Positions 26,311-35,495 of a stretch of DNA of 64,000 nt are shown here, piece by piece. The DNA comes from Microbacterium sp. Nx66 (lineage in GTDB: Bacteria > Actinomycetota > Actinomycetes > Actinomycetales > Microbacteriaceae), in the NCBI RefSeq assembly GCF_904066215.1, contig NZ_LR880474.1, positions 1,674,001-1,738,000 of the forward strand, given 5' to 3'. Position numbers and translations under genes: made by a program. Under the pieces are notes generated by a model that worked only from the letters and a program-made list of their open reading frames with translations, was not told where the DNA came from and did no database searches. Every line of letters begins with the position of its first letter. The stretch's first letter is position 1.

Positions 26311-26793
26311 ATGCGCGAGATCGTGCAGCGCGGCCTGTACTACGAGGAGTTCGAGACCGACGTCCGGTACGTGCACCGCCCCGGACGCACGGCATCGGAG
26401 GCGGACAACATCCTCTTCACGACGCTGACGATGAACACCCAGGCGCTGCATCTGGACGCGGCCTTCGCCGAAGCTCAGGACCCCTTCCACGCGCGCCTCA
26501 TGAACTCCATGTGGACGCTGTCGACGATGGTGGGCTCCTCCGTCGCCCAGCTCACGCAGGGGACGCTGGTGGCGCAGCTCGGCCTCGGCGACATCGCCTT
26601 CCCGCATCCGCTGTTCGCCGGTGACACGCTCACGACCGAGAGCGTCGTCGTCGACAAGCGGCTCTCGTCGTCCCGCCCCGGCCAGGGTGTCGTGCAGATC
26701 ACGCACACCGGACGCAATCAGGACGGCACGGTGGTCGCGACGGCCGTCCGCACGGTGCTCGTGCGCTGCCGACCGGAAGGGGAGGCGGTATGA
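26311..26793 (+). CDS. MaoC-family acyl-CoA dehydratase
   Basis: 160-residue hot-dog fold hydratase. The family region FHARLMNSMWTLSTMVG near 57 and FPHPLFAGDTL near 96 are typical of MaoC-like (R)-specific hydratases. It is the counterpart of Rv2499c in the mycobacterial leucine operon. There it supplies or uses the (R)-3-hydroxy-3-methylglutaryl-CoA type intermediate for CitE; this role is from family knowledge. I chose ATG 26311 because GGAGG sits seven bases ahead; ATG 26305 is only one base from it. The end overlaps citE (ATGA). Confidence 0.85.
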   Translation: MREIVQRGLYYEEFETDVRYVHRPGRTASEADNILFTTLTMNTQALHLDAAFAEAQDPFHARLMNSMWTLSTMVGSSVAQLTQGTLVAQLGLGDIAFPHPLFAGDTLTTESVVVDKRLSSSRPGQGVVQITHTGRNQDGTVVATAVRTVLVRCRPEGEAV

Positions 26794-27596
26794 CCTTCGA
26801 GCTCGGTCCTGCCCTGCTTTTCTGCCCGGCGGACCGCCCCGAGCGCTTCGCGAAGGCGCAGGAGCGGGCCGATGCCGTGATCCTCGACCTGGAGGACGCC
26901 GTCCTGCCGGCTGCGAAGGCCGAGGCCCGGAAGAACGTCGTCGCCGCTGACCTCGATCCCGCGCGGGTCATCGTGCGGGTGAACGCCCCGGACTCCGCGG
27001 CCTTCGCGGACGACCTCGAAGCCCTGGCACGGTCGCCCTTCCGGACCGTGATGGTGGCGAAAACGGAGAGCGCGGAGAGTCTGGACGCCTTCGGCGCGGA
27101 GCACTCGCTCCTCGCGCTGTGCGAGACGGCGCGTGGGATCCATGCGGCGCCCGACATCGCCGCGCACCCGGCGGTCGCCGGACTGATGTGGGGAGCGGAG
27201 GATCTGGTGGCCTCGCTCGGCGGCACGTCATCCCGGAACGACGAGGGCGGGTACCGGGACATCGCCCGCTACGCCCGTTCCCGGGTGCTGCTGGAGGCCG
27301 GCGCGTACGGCAAGGCGGCGATCGACGCCGTGCATGTCGACATCGCCGACACGGCAGGGCTGGAGCAGGAGGCGAGGGACGCTGCAGCCTCGGGGTTCCG
27401 TGCGACGGCCTGCATCCATCCGAGTCAGGTCGAGGTGATCCGAGCCGCGTACGCACCGGACCCCGAGATCGTGGCCTGGGCACATGCGGTCCTCGCGGCA
27501 GCGGCGGAGGAACGGGGTGTGTTCCGCTTCCAGGGGCGCATGGTGGACGAGCCCGTCCTGCGCCACGCGCGCGCCGTGGTCTCCCGCGCCGGCTGA
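26790..27596 (+). CDS. citE: CitE-like beta-hydroxyacyl-CoA lyase
   Basis: 268-residue HpcH/HpaI aldolase-citrate lyase beta family enzyme. Features are LLFCPADRPERFAKA (CoA-binding start), VILDLEDAVLP near 30 with metal-binding acidic residues, IVRVNAPDS near 61 and LALCETARGI near 107. GLMWGAEDLVASLGG is near 130. It lacks citrate lyase partners. Mycobacterial CitE (Rv2498c) in the same operon cleaves (R)-HMG-CoA and citramalyl-CoA, linking leucine and itaconate breakdown; by synteny this is the likely reaction. No separate HMG-CoA lyase (MvaB) is seen here. Last gene of the operon, converging on a phosphatase gene eight bases later. Confidence 0.85.
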   Translation: MTFELGPALLFCPADRPERFAKAQERADAVILDLEDAVLPAAKAEARKNVVAADLDPARVIVRVNAPDSAAFADDLEALARSPFRTVMVAKTESAESLDAFGAEHSLLALCETARGIHAAPDIAAHPAVAGLMWGAEDLVASLGGTSSRNDEGGYRDIARYARSRVLLEAGAYGKAAIDAVHVDIADTAGLEQEARDAAASGFRATACIHPSQVEVIRAAYAPDPEIVAWAHAVLAAAAEERGVFRFQGRMVDEPVLRHARAVVSRAG

Positions 27597-27604
27597 CCGT
27601 CCCG

Positions 27605-28192
27605 TCAGAGGACGGGCGTCTCCTCCAGCAGGCGGAGGTAGCCGGGTGCGGCGACGAACCGGTGCGCGGAGCCGTTGCGCAGCACCTCACCGTCGCGGGG
27701 GAGCGTGCCGCCGGAGACGTGGTCGATGACGGCGCGGATCACGCCCCCGTGGGTCACGACGAGCACGGACTCGGCCTGCGGCGCCGACCTCCGTCGCGCG
27801 TCCCGTGCGATCCGGTGCAGCGCGGCGATGGCACGGACGCCGACCTCGTGCAGCGATTCCGCCCCGGGCACCTCCGCGTGCCAGTCGCCGTAGGTCGAGA
27901 TGTAGTCGGGAACGAGCATGCCCTCGCCGTCGCCGAACTCCCGTTCCCGGATGTCGGGGACCACGCCCGCGATCTCCAGCCCCAGGCGCTCCGCGATGAT
28001 GCCGGCGGTCTCGCTCGCTCGCACGAGCGGGCTCGTGTAGACGGCATGGTGCGTCGTGCCGGCGAGCTTCTCCGCCGCCCACCGTGCGTCCTCGCGCCCC
28101 GTCTCGTTCAGCGGGATGTCGGTCGACCCCTGGATGCGGCGGGCGAGGTTCCAGTCGGTCTGACCGTGGCGGATGAGAGTGAGATAGGTCAC
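27605..28192 (-). CDS. histidine phosphatase family protein
   Basis: 195 residues. The phosphohistidine motif LIRHGQTDWN has Arg8-His9. SPLVRASETA is near 54, the acid EREFGDGEG near 83, and the second catalytic His is in VVTHGG near 146. This is the phosphoglycerate-mutase-like fold; the substrate may be a sugar phosphate or a cofactor precursor. Its start overlaps the sirtuin stop by four bases, so the pair is co-transcribed and coupled. Confidence 0.88.
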   Translation of the reverse strand: MTYLTLIRHGQTDWNLARRIQGSTDIPLNETGREDARWAAEKLAGTTHHAVYTSPLVRASETAGIIAERLGLEIAGVVPDIREREFGDGEGMLVPDYISTYGDWHAEVPGAESLHEVGVRAIAALHRIARDARRRSAPQAESVLVVTHGGVIRAVIDHVSGGTLPRDGEVLRNGSAHRFVAAPGYLRLLEETPVL

Positions 28193-29028
28193 GAGAGCAT
28201 CTCCTGGAGGGCGGGGAGCACGTCGCTGGTGCCGGCGGCGATGGTGACATCGGCCCAGGCGTCCGCGCGGGTCGGCTCGCGATTGACGATGATCAGAGGG
28301 ATGCCACGCCGACGCGCACGGTTCACGAGGCGCACGCCGGAATTCACGACGAGCGAGGAGCCGGCGACGATGAGCGCATCGCTGGAGCGGAGCAGCGACT
28401 CCGCGGCGCGGAAGCGGTCCTGCGGCACGTACTCGCCGAAGAACACCACGTCGGGCTTGAGCATGCCGTCACAGACCGTGCAGGTCGGGACGAGGAAGCC
28501 CTCGGTGCTCTCCGGCAGCACGTCGCCGTCCGGGGCCAGGGCCACGTTCTCGGGGACGGTGATCCAGGGATTGCGCTCCTCGATCTGCACGGCGATGTCG
28601 CGACGATCGAACACCTGGCCGCAGTGCAGGCAGAGCACCCGGCGCATGGTGCCGTGCACTTCGATGACGTGTGAGCTTCCCGCGCGGAGGTGCAGGCCGT
28701 CGACGTTCTGCGTGATGACGCCCGAGACGACGCCTCTGGACTCCATCTCCGCGAGGGCGCGGTGGCCGGGATTGGGCGCCGCCTGCGCGAACGCCCGCCA
28801 GCCGAGATGACCGCCGACCCAGTAGCGGCGTCGGGCGGCTTCGTCGCCGAGGTACGTCTGGATCGTCATGGGGTTGCTGCGCGTGCGCGCGCCCTCGCCG
28901 CGGTAGGCGGGGATGCCCGAGTCGGTGGAGATGCCGGCTCCCGTGAGGAGGGCGATCCGCTTGCCGCGCAGCAGGTCGGCGGCGTGGGAGAGCTCTGCCG
29001 ACGGCTCGGCGGTGTTCGTCACGCTCAC
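28189..29028 (-). CDS. NAD-dependent protein deacylase (sirtuin)
   Basis: 279 residues. NAD site LLTGAGISTDSGIPAYRG at 28-45, TQNVDGLH near 107, catalytic His125 in EVHG. The zinc site has Cys133, Cys136, Cys183 and Cys186. VNSGVRLVNRARRRG and IIVNREPTRAD form the distal nucleotide region. It removes acyl groups from lysines, consuming NAD. The GTG at 29028 follows AGGAGG; a second in-frame GTG two codons on is too far from it. Convergent genes start 65 bases away on the other strand (TrmH-like gene). Confidence 0.92.
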   Translation of the reverse strand: MSVTNTAEPSAELSHAADLLRGKRIALLTGAGISTDSGIPAYRGEGARTRSNPMTIQTYLGDEAARRRYWVGGHLGWRAFAQAAPNPGHRALAEMESRGVVSGVITQNVDGLHLRAGSSHVIEVHGTMRRVLCLHCGQVFDRRDIAVQIEERNPWITVPENVALAPDGDVLPESTEGFLVPTCTVCDGMLKPDVVFFGEYVPQDRFRAAESLLRSSDALIVAGSSLVVNSGVRLVNRARRRGIPLIIVNREPTRADAWADVTIAAGTSDVLPALQEMLS

Positions 29029-29093
29029 AGGACCTCCTCGATCGAGTCTACGGGGCGTGGGGCGGAGGGGAACGGGGATGGCAGAGTGGAGCG

Positions 29094-29900
29094 GTGGACC
29101 TCCAGCATGTGATCGACATCGACGACCCGCGGCTGGACGATTATCGCGGCCTCACCGATACCGCCCTCCGCGCCGTGCGAGAGCCCGCGGAGGGACTCTA
29201 CATCGCCGAGACCGCCAAGGTGATCGAGCGCGCGCTGACCGCCGGACACGAAGCCCGATCGGTGCTCGTCTCGGCCCGGCGCGTCGACGAGGTCGGCCGG
29301 ATCATCGGGAAGCGCGGCGTGCCGGTGCTCGTGGTGCCGGAGGAGGTCGCGGAACAGGTCACCGGCTATCAAGTGCACCGTGGGGCCCTCGCCGCGATGC
29401 ACCGCCCGACTCTGGCGCCGGTCGCGGAGGTGGTACGCGACGCACGTCTGGTGCTGATGCTGGAGGACCTCGGCGATCACACCAACGTCGGTGCGGCCTT
29501 CCGTGCCGCCGCCGGGTTGGGGGCCGATGCGGTGCTGGTGTCGCCGCGCTGCGCCGACCCGCTGTACCGGCGGAGCGTGCGGGTGAGCATGGGCACGGTC
29601 TTCCAGGTGCCCTGGACCCGGATCGACGACTGGGATGCGGCCGTGGGCGCCCTCCGTGACGAGGGTTTCGACATCGCCGCCCTCGCTCTCAGCGACGCGG
29701 CGGTGGATCTCCGGGTCTACGCAGCGCAGCGGCCGGAGAAGGTGGCGCTGCTCCTCGGCGCCGAAGGAGACGGACTCACGCCGACTGCTCTCGACAGCGC
29801 GGACACCGTGGTCACGATCCCGATGGCCGGCGGCGTGGATTCGCTCAACGTGGCCTCGGCGGCCGCCGTGGCACTGTGGGCCCTCGCTCCCGCGCAGTGA
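29094..29900 (+). CDS. TrmH/SpoU-family RNA 2'-O-methyltransferase
   Basis: 268 residues. The N-terminal substrate-binding domain is about 25-105. The knotted SPOUT domain (about 117-265) has LMLEDLGDHTNVGAAFRAA (motif 1), LLLGAEGDGL (motif 2) and VTIPMAGGVDSLNVASAAAV (motif 3), the deep trefoil-knot signatures that bind S-adenosylmethionine. The target, 23S rRNA or tRNA, cannot be decided. The GTG at 29094 is used because the frame is well conserved from there; there is no strong ribosome site. It converges on the SGNH hydrolase gene with a nine-base gap. Confidence 0.85.
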   Translation: MDLQHVIDIDDPRLDDYRGLTDTALRAVREPAEGLYIAETAKVIERALTAGHEARSVLVSARRVDEVGRIIGKRGVPVLVVPEEVAEQVTGYQVHRGALAAMHRPTLAPVAEVVRDARLVLMLEDLGDHTNVGAAFRAAAGLGADAVLVSPRCADPLYRRSVRVSMGTVFQVPWTRIDDWDAAVGALRDEGFDIAALALSDAAVDLRVYAAQRPEKVALLLGAEGDGLTPTALDSADTVVTIPMAGGVDSLNVASAAAVALWALAPAQ

Positions 29901-29909
29901 GGGCGCGTG

Positions 29910-30737
29910 TCACTCCTTGCCGGGGAAGATGACCGGAGAGGGCTCTGGGCGCTTCGCCGCGATGTGATCCCCCGACGACTGGTGCCGCAGACGGCGGAGC
30001 ACCCAGGGCACGAGGTGCTCCCGCGCCCAGCCGAGGTCTTCGCCGCGGGCGGCACGCCAGGTACGCAGCGGCAGCGGTTCCGGCTGCATGGCCTCGAGGT
30101 CGTTCGGCACGTTGAGGGCGCGGAGCACCATCCGCGCGACCTCGTGGTGGCCGAGGGCGTTGTAGTGCAGGCGGTCATCGTCGAAGAAGCGTGCGTCCTG
30201 CACGACCTTCAGCGCCCACTGGTCCGCGACGATGCAGTCGTGCCGCTCCGCGATCGCGCGGATGTTCTCGTTGTAGATCGCGACCTTGCCGCGGAACGGA
30301 CGGAACACCGGCGTGAATCCGGTGTCGATGCCCGTGAAGAGGATCACGGCTGCACCGGTGGAGGACAGCCGTGCCACCGCGTCTTCGAGCTGCGCGGCGA
30401 TGGCGTCCGGGTCGGTGCCGGGGCGGATGACGTCGTTGCCGCCGGCGCAGATCGAGATGAGGTCGGGGCGGAGCGCGACGGCGGGTTCGATCTGATCGGT
30501 GACGATCTGCGCGATGAGCTTCCCTCGGACGGCGAGGTTGGCGTAGGCGAAGTCGTCCACCTGCTGGGCGAGCACCTCCGCGACGCGGTCGGCCCAGCCG
30601 CGGTGTCCACCCGGGGCCGCCGGGTCCGGGTCGCCGATGCCCTCCGTGAACGAGTCGCCGATCGCGACGAACCGTCGCCACGGGTGCGGGGTCTCGTTCG
30701 CGACGTACGGGGTCCTGGTCGATTCCTGATCGCTCAT
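29910..30737 (-). CDS. SGNH/GDSL-type hydrolase
   Basis: 275 residues. Block I is GDSFTEG with nucleophile Ser29, block II includes NLAVRG near 69, block III is GGNDVI near 96, and block V is DDDRLHYNALGHH with the catalytic Asp-x-x-His pair near 191. No signal peptide, so cytosolic; it may be an esterase or lipase-type enzyme of unknown substrate. The ATG at 30737 follows GAAGGAGAGTCGG; the longer frame to 30755 would begin before that site. Confidence 0.85.
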   Translation of the reverse strand: MSDQESTRTPYVANETPHPWRRFVAIGDSFTEGIGDPDPAAPGGHRGWADRVAEVLAQQVDDFAYANLAVRGKLIAQIVTDQIEPAVALRPDLISICAGGNDVIRPGTDPDAIAAQLEDAVARLSSTGAAVILFTGIDTGFTPVFRPFRGKVAIYNENIRAIAERHDCIVADQWALKVVQDARFFDDDRLHYNALGHHEVARMVLRALNVPNDLEAMQPEPLPLRTWRAARGEDLGWAREHLVPWVLRRLRHQSSGDHIAAKRPEPSPVIFPGKE

Positions 30738-30870
30738 CCGACTCTCCTTCGCCAACGCGTGCGCGCACGGTGGTGACCGCCGCGCAGTGACCGAGCCTAC
30801 CCGTGCCGCCGCTCCCGAGGGAGGACGCGCGCGGCGCCCCGGCGGATGCCCCGGTGTCGGTGGGAGCGAT

Positions 30871-30876
30871 TATCGT
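30871..30876 (+). promoter_or_regulatory. -10 box TATCGT, leaderless start of helicase
   Basis: TATCGT lies seven bases ahead of the ATG at 30884, which decides the start. A GTG at 30875 with GGGAG eight bases ahead is the alternative. Confidence 0.45.
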
Positions 30877-30883
30877 GGAGTCG

Positions 30884-32626
30884 ATGCTCTCTCCGTCCTT
30901 CCCTCAGCGCGCCCCGTGGGGAACGGCGAACAAGCTGCGGGCATGGCAGCAGGAGGCTCTGGATGCGTACTTCCAGGCCGACCAGCGCGACTTCCTCGTG
31001 GCCGCCACACCGGGCGCCGGCAAGACCACCTTCGCGCTCACCCTCGCGGTCGAGCTGATGCGCATGGGGGAGGTGAACCGGGTCATCGTCGTGGCTCCGA
31101 CGGAGCACCTCAAGACCCAGTGGGCCGACGCCGCCGCCCGCGTGCACATCCGGCTCGACCCGCGCTTCCGCAACAGCGACTGGGCACCGGCGCGGCACTA
31201 TCACGGCGTCGTGGTCACGTACGCGCAGGTCGCCGCGAAGTCCTCGGTGCACCGCCACCTCACGGAGGATGCGAAGACCCTGGTCATCCTCGATGAGGTG
31301 CACCACGGCGGCGACGCGCTGAGCTGGGGTGACGCGATCCGCGACGCCTACGGGCCGGCGAAGCGTCGACTGCTGCTGTCCGGGACCCCGTTCCGGAGCG
31401 ACACGGCGCCGATCCCCTTCGTGGAGTACCTCCCTGATGAGTCCGGGGCACGGGTCTCCAGCACCGACTACGCCTATGGTTACGGGCGTGCCCTCGCAGA
31501 CGGCGTCGTCCGCCCCGTGCTCTTCCACATGTACGCGGGGAAGATGCGGTGGCGGACGAGTGCCGGCGACGAGCTCGAGACCCATCTGGGACAGGACAAC
31601 ACGAAGGACGTCACGTCGCAGGCCTGGCGCACGGCGCTGGATCCCGAGGGCGACTGGATGCCGGCGGTGCTCTCGGCGGCCGACCGCCGTCTGACCGAGA
31701 TCAGACACCACATCCCGGATGCCGGCGGACTCGTGCTGGCGACGGATCAGACCGTCGCCAGGGCCTACGCCAAGATCCTGCACAGCATCACGCGCGAGCA
31801 GCCGACGATCGTGCTGTCCGACGACGCCACCGCCTCCGAGCGGATCGAGAAGTTCTCCGAAGGCACCGCCCGGTGGATGGTCGCGGTGCGCATGGTGTCG
31901 GAGGGCGTCGACGTGCCGCGGCTCGCGGTGGGCGTCTACGCGACCTCCTCGTCCACTCCGCTGTTCTTCGCCCAGGCCATCGGTCGCTTCGTCCGCGCCC
32001 GTCGTCGAGGTGAGGCGGCGAGCGTCTTCCTCCCGCACGTCCCCGTGCTGATGAAGCTCGCGAACGAGATGGAGAAGCAGCGCGACCACGCGCTGGATCG
32101 GCAGTCCAAGGATGACGACGGTCTCGAGGATTCACTCCTGGAGAGCGCGAACCGTGAGGACGAGGCCTCCGACGCGCTGACCCAGGAGTTCAGCTACCAG
32201 GCGATCTCCTCCGTCGCCCACTTCGATCGCATGGTGTTCGACGGCAAGGAGTTCGGCCAGCTCGCGGAGCCGAACACGCCGGAGGAGGAGGAGTTCATCG
32301 GCTTCCCGGGTCTCCTCGAACCCGAGCACGTCCACGAGCTCCTCATGCAGCGGCAGGCGCGGCAGTCCCGGCACCGCGAAGTGCGGGAGGCCCAGGCAGA
32401 GCCGACGCAGACGACGACGCTCCCTGCGCCGCTGCATCGCACCCTGCGCGAACAGCGCCAGCTCCTGAACAGCCTGGTGGGCCTCTACGCGCGGCAGTCG
32501 GGCCAGCCGCACGGTGCTGTGCATGCCGAACTCCGTCGCATCTGCGGCGGACCGGCGGTGGCGCAGGCGACCGTGACGCAGCTGCAGTCCCGCATCGAGG
32601 TGCTGCGCAAACGCGTCCGCTCCTGA
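30884..32626 (+). CDS. DEAD/DEAH-box helicase, superfamily 2
   Basis: 580 residues. An N-terminal LRAWQQEALDAYF Q-like motif is followed by Walker A ATPGAGKT at 41-48, VVAPTEHL and DEVHHGGDAL (Walker B) near 130, then LLLSGTPFRSD (motif III). Helicase domain 2 carries VRMVSEGVDVPRL and QAIGRFVRARR (motif VI, arginine finger). A C-terminal region of about 200 residues rich in Glu and Gln is not recognised. This is the UvrB/RecG-like SF2 group used in many DNA repair or restriction-linked helicases; a substrate cannot be named. Start choice is explained by the -10 box at 30871. Confidence 0.85.
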   Translation: MLSPSFPQRAPWGTANKLRAWQQEALDAYFQADQRDFLVAATPGAGKTTFALTLAVELMRMGEVNRVIVVAPTEHLKTQWADAAARVHIRLDPRFRNSDWAPARHYHGVVVTYAQVAAKSSVHRHLTEDAKTLVILDEVHHGGDALSWGDAIRDAYGPAKRRLLLSGTPFRSDTAPIPFVEYLPDESGARVSSTDYAYGYGRALADGVVRPVLFHMYAGKMRWRTSAGDELETHLGQDNTKDVTSQAWRTALDPEGDWMPAVLSAADRRLTEIRHHIPDAGGLVLATDQTVARAYAKILHSITREQPTIVLSDDATASERIEKFSEGTARWMVAVRMVSEGVDVPRLAVGVYATSSSTPLFFAQAIGRFVRARRRGEAASVFLPHVPVLMKLANEMEKQRDHALDRQSKDDDGLEDSLLESANREDEASDALTQEFSYQAISSVAHFDRMVFDGKEFGQLAEPNTPEEEEFIGFPGLLEPEHVHELLMQRQARQSRHREVREAQAEPTQTTTLPAPLHRTLREQRQLLNSLVGLYARQSGQPHGAVHAELRRICGGPAVAQATVTQLQSRIEVLRKRVRS

Positions 32627-32756
32627 GCGAGGTCCGGTCGCTGCTTCGGATCCCCGAAATGCTGGCAATCCGTGCCAGGACGCGGACTGTGCGACACCGC
32701 GCGGATAGCGTGGAACGGTTGCCCGGACGCCGGGCACGGTGACACCTGGAGGTTCC

Positions 32757-33854
32757 ATGACAGCCCCTGCCGCAGCCGATTCCACGGCCGCCGATCGACG
32801 GCGCTGGGCTCGCTATCTCGTCGAGGAACGGGCGGAGGGCGCCGTGTACCAGCGCCTCGCGTCCCGCCGGTCGGGGGAGGAGCGGGCGATCCTGCTCGGG
32901 CTCGCCGAGGCCGAGCGCCGGCATGAGAAGCACTGGCTCGATCTGCTGGGCGGAGAACCGACCCGCCTGCCGCGGGCGGGGGTCCGCTCGCGCCTCCTGG
33001 GGTGGATGGCCGGACGCTTCGGCTCGATCTTCGTCCTCGCCCTCGCCCAGAGCGCCGAGGCCCGCTCTCCGTACGACGCCGAGCGCTGGGCCACCCCTGC
33101 CATGCGGGCAGACGAGAAGGTCCACCACGAGGTCGTCCGCGGTCTCGCCGCACGCGGGCGTCGGCGCCTCTCCGGTTCCTTCCGCGCTGCCGTCTTCGGC
33201 GCGAACGACGGCCTGGTCAGCAACCTCGCGCTCGTGCTCGGCATCGGCGCCACCGGCGTGAGCTCGGGCTTCGTCCTGTTCAGCGGCATCGCCGGGCTCC
33301 TCGCCGGTGCGCTGTCCATGGGTGCGGGGGAGTTCGTGTCGGTGCGGTCGCAGCGGGAACTCCTCACCGCGACCGAGGCGAACGAGGATGCGGCGGCGGC
33401 CGCCGCCGACCTCGACATCGACGAGAACGAGCTCGCGCTCGTGTACCGCGCCCGCGGCATGGACCAGGGCGAGTCGCTGGCCAGGGCCCGCCGCATCGTC
33501 CAGGCGGCGCAGGAGGGTGTCAGACGGGCGGCCACGGGGCCCGTGAGCGTCCAGGGTGCGGACGCGCACGAGGTCGTCGGCAGCGACTGGACGGCCGCGA
33601 TCTCCAGCTTCCTCCTCTTCGCCTCCGGCGCGATCATCCCCGTCCTGCCGTGGATCTTCGGCATGGAGGGCACCGCGGCGATCGTCCTCGCGCTCGTGCT
33701 GGTCGGCATCGCTCTGCTCAGCACGGGAGCGATGGTCGGCGTGCTCTCCGGTGGCCCGCCCCTCCGTCGCGCCCTTCGGCAGCTCGCCATCGGGTTCGGC
33801 GCAGCGGCGGTGACCTACGCGCTGGGCCTGCTCTTCGGCGTCGGCGCGGTGTGA
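32757..33854 (+). CDS. ferritin-like/VIT1 fusion, MbfA-type iron or manganese transporter
   Basis: 365 residues combining two parts. The N-terminal ferritin-like four-helix region (about 10-135) has the metal-binding pairs EAERRHEKHW near 46 and ADEKVHHEV near 115. The C-terminal VIT1/CCC1 membrane domain (about 140-365) has FGANDGLVSNLALVLG near 147, AGALSMGAGEFVSVRSQREL and four to five helices. Proteins with this plan, such as MbfA of alphaproteobacteria, export iron; the sensor domain probably oxidises or senses the metal. Start at the ATG after TGGAGGTTCC. It is a single gene ending at the hairpin at 33916. Confidence 0.85.
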   Translation: MTAPAAADSTAADRRRWARYLVEERAEGAVYQRLASRRSGEERAILLGLAEAERRHEKHWLDLLGGEPTRLPRAGVRSRLLGWMAGRFGSIFVLALAQSAEARSPYDAERWATPAMRADEKVHHEVVRGLAARGRRRLSGSFRAAVFGANDGLVSNLALVLGIGATGVSSGFVLFSGIAGLLAGALSMGAGEFVSVRSQRELLTATEANEDAAAAAADLDIDENELALVYRARGMDQGESLARARRIVQAAQEGVRRAATGPVSVQGADAHEVVGSDWTAAISSFLLFASGAIIPVLPWIFGMEGTAAIVLALVLVGIALLSTGAMVGVLSGGPPLRRALRQLAIGFGAAAVTYALGLLFGVGAV

Positions 33855-33915
33855 CGGCGCTGTGGTCCCGCCGCGTGCGGGACCACAGCGCCCCACCGCG
33901 ACGCACGGGAAACGA

Positions 33916-33949
33916 CGAAGGCCCCGGATCCGTGGATCCGGGGCCTTCG
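33916..33949. terminator. terminator hairpin, 16-bp stem
   Basis: CGAAGGCCCCGGATCC pairs perfectly with GGATCCGGGGCCTTCG around GT. It lies between the transporter gene and the minus-strand tRNA-Leu, so it can serve both transcripts. Confidence 0.85.
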
Positions 33950-33956
33950 CTCTCTG

Positions 33957-34039
33957 TGCGCGGAGGGGGACTTGAACCCCCACGCCCTATCGGGCACTAG
34001 CACCTCAAGCTAGCGCGTCTACCATTCCGCCACCCGCGC
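33957..34039 (-). tRNA. tRNA-Leu (GAG)
   Basis: 83-base class II tRNA. Acceptor GCGCGGG pairs with CTCGCGC-type 3' end (CCGCGC plus A). The anticodon stem CTAGC/GCTAG encloses the loop TTGAGGT, anticodon GAG. The long variable arm TGCCCGATAGGGCG and T arm GGGGG-TTCAAGT-CCCCC are as expected for Leu. CCA is not encoded. Confidence 0.93.
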
Positions 34040-34140
34040 AGGTGTTGGATTTGATCGTTGCCGACCGAAGAATGAGATTAGCACGTTCTCGGAGGCGTCT
34101 CGAACCGAGCGTGACGCCCGGGCGTGGCATGCGGTTTCGA

Positions 34141-34146
34141 TAGCCT
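34141..34146 (+). promoter_or_regulatory. -10 box TAGCCT, leaderless start of M20 peptidase
   Basis: TAGCCT lies six bases ahead of the ATG at 34153. Confidence 0.5.
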
Positions 34147-34152
34147 GAGTCC

Positions 34153-35448
34153 ATGACCGAATCCTCCCTGCCGGAGGTCGCCCGCGTCGCGAGCGACCTC
34201 ATCCGCTTCGACACCTCCAACTACGGCGGCGGCAACGCGAAGGGGGAGCGGGAAGCCGCCGAGTACGTCGGCGCGTACCTGGAGGAGCTGGGACTCGAGG
34301 TCGAGTACTACGAGCCCATCCCGCGGCGCACGAACGTCATGGCACGTGTCCCGGGGCGCGATCGCACCAAGCCGGCTCTCGTCGTGCACGGCCACCTGGA
34401 CGTCGTGCCCGCGGTCGCCGAGGACTGGACGGTGGATCCGTTCGCCGGCACGGTGCAGGACGGCATGCTGTGGGGCCGCGGCGCGGTCGACATGAAGAAC
34501 ATGGACGCGATGATCCTCACCGCCGTGGCGGACATCCTGCGCGCGGGGGAGCAGCCGGAGCGTGACCTCATCCTGGCCTTCTTCGCCGATGAGGAGAACG
34601 GCGGCGTGGAGGGCTCCGCGCTCGTCGTGAAGGATCGTCCGGAGTGGTTCGTCGGCGCGACGGCGGCCATCAGCGAGGTCGGCGGCTACTCGATCTCCGT
34701 GGACGACCGCCGGGCGTACCTGCTGCAGGTGGGGGAGAAGGCCCTGATCTGGATCCGCCTCGTCGCCACCGGCCGAGCGGGACACGGCAGTCGCCTGCAC
34801 GACGACAACGCCGTCACGAAGCTCGCCGAGGCGGTGGCCGCCATCGGCCGCACGCGGTGGCCGGTCCGGCTCACGCCGACGACGGAGGCGCTGCTCGAGG
34901 GTCTGAGCGCGTTGAGCGGCCGGAGCGCCGATGACCCTGATGCCCTCGCCGCCGCGGCCGGTCCAGCAGAAGCCTTCCTGCGGTCGACGTTCCGCACGAC
35001 GACCAACCCGACGGCCCTCACCGCCGGCTACAAGCACAACGTCATCCCGGAGCGCGCTGAGGCGCTGATCGACGTCCGGGTGATCCCCGGGACCGAGGAC
35101 GACGTGCTCGCCGAGCTCCAGCGCATCGTCGGCGACGACATCCGGATAGAGACCGTGGTGCGCGACATCGGCATGGAGACGCCGTTCGCGGGGGAGCTCG
35201 TCGACGCGATGGTGGCAGCCCTGGGTCGGCACGACCCCGGCGTACCGGTCATCCCGTACCTCCTGGGAGCCGGGACCGACAACAAGGCGCTGGCCACTCT
35301 CGGCATCACCGGTTACGGCTTCGCCCCGCTGCGTCTGCCGGCCGATCTCGACTTCACCGGGATGTTCCACGGAGTCGACGAGCGGGTGCCCGTAGACTCA
35401 CTTGTCTTCGGTCAGCGGGTGCTGGCCGATCTGCTGCGCACGTACTGA
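34153..35448 (+). CDS. M20-family metallopeptidase
   Basis: 431-residue dinuclear zinc hydrolase. Ligands are visible in order: His81 ([10 protein letters not shown], with catalytic Asp83), bridging Asp113 (GRGAVDMKN), catalytic Glu147 and metal ligand Glu148 (ADEENGG), then a His late in the chain ([10 protein letters not shown]). The lid domain lies between about 190 and 310. This is the dipeptidase/succinyl-diaminopimelate desuccinylase/carboxypeptidase group; the exact substrate is open. It is the first gene ahead of uppP, 47 bases apart. Confidence 0.9.
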   Translation: MTESSLPEVARVASDLIRFDTSNYGGGNAKGEREAAEYVGAYLEELGLEVEYYEPIPRRTNVMARVPGRDRTKPALVVHGHLDVVPAVAEDWTVDPFAGTVQDGMLWGRGAVDMKNMDAMILTAVADILRAGEQPERDLILAFFADEENGGVEGSALVVKDRPEWFVGATAAISEVGGYSISVDDRRAYLLQVGEKALIWIRLVATGRAGHGSRLHDDNAVTKLAEAVAAIGRTRWPVRLTPTTEALLEGLSALSGRSADDPDALAAAAGPAEAFLRSTFRTTTNPTALTAGYKHNVIPERAEALIDVRVIPGTEDDVLAELQRIVGDDIRIETVVRDIGMETPFAGELVDAMVAALGRHDPGVPVIPYLLGAGTDNKALATLGITGYGFAPLRLPADLDFTGMFHGVDERVPVDSLVFGQRVLADLLRTY

Positions 35449-35495
35449 GCGGCGTCCACGCGCTCCGTGCCGTCCCGAAAGACGAAGGCCTCTCC

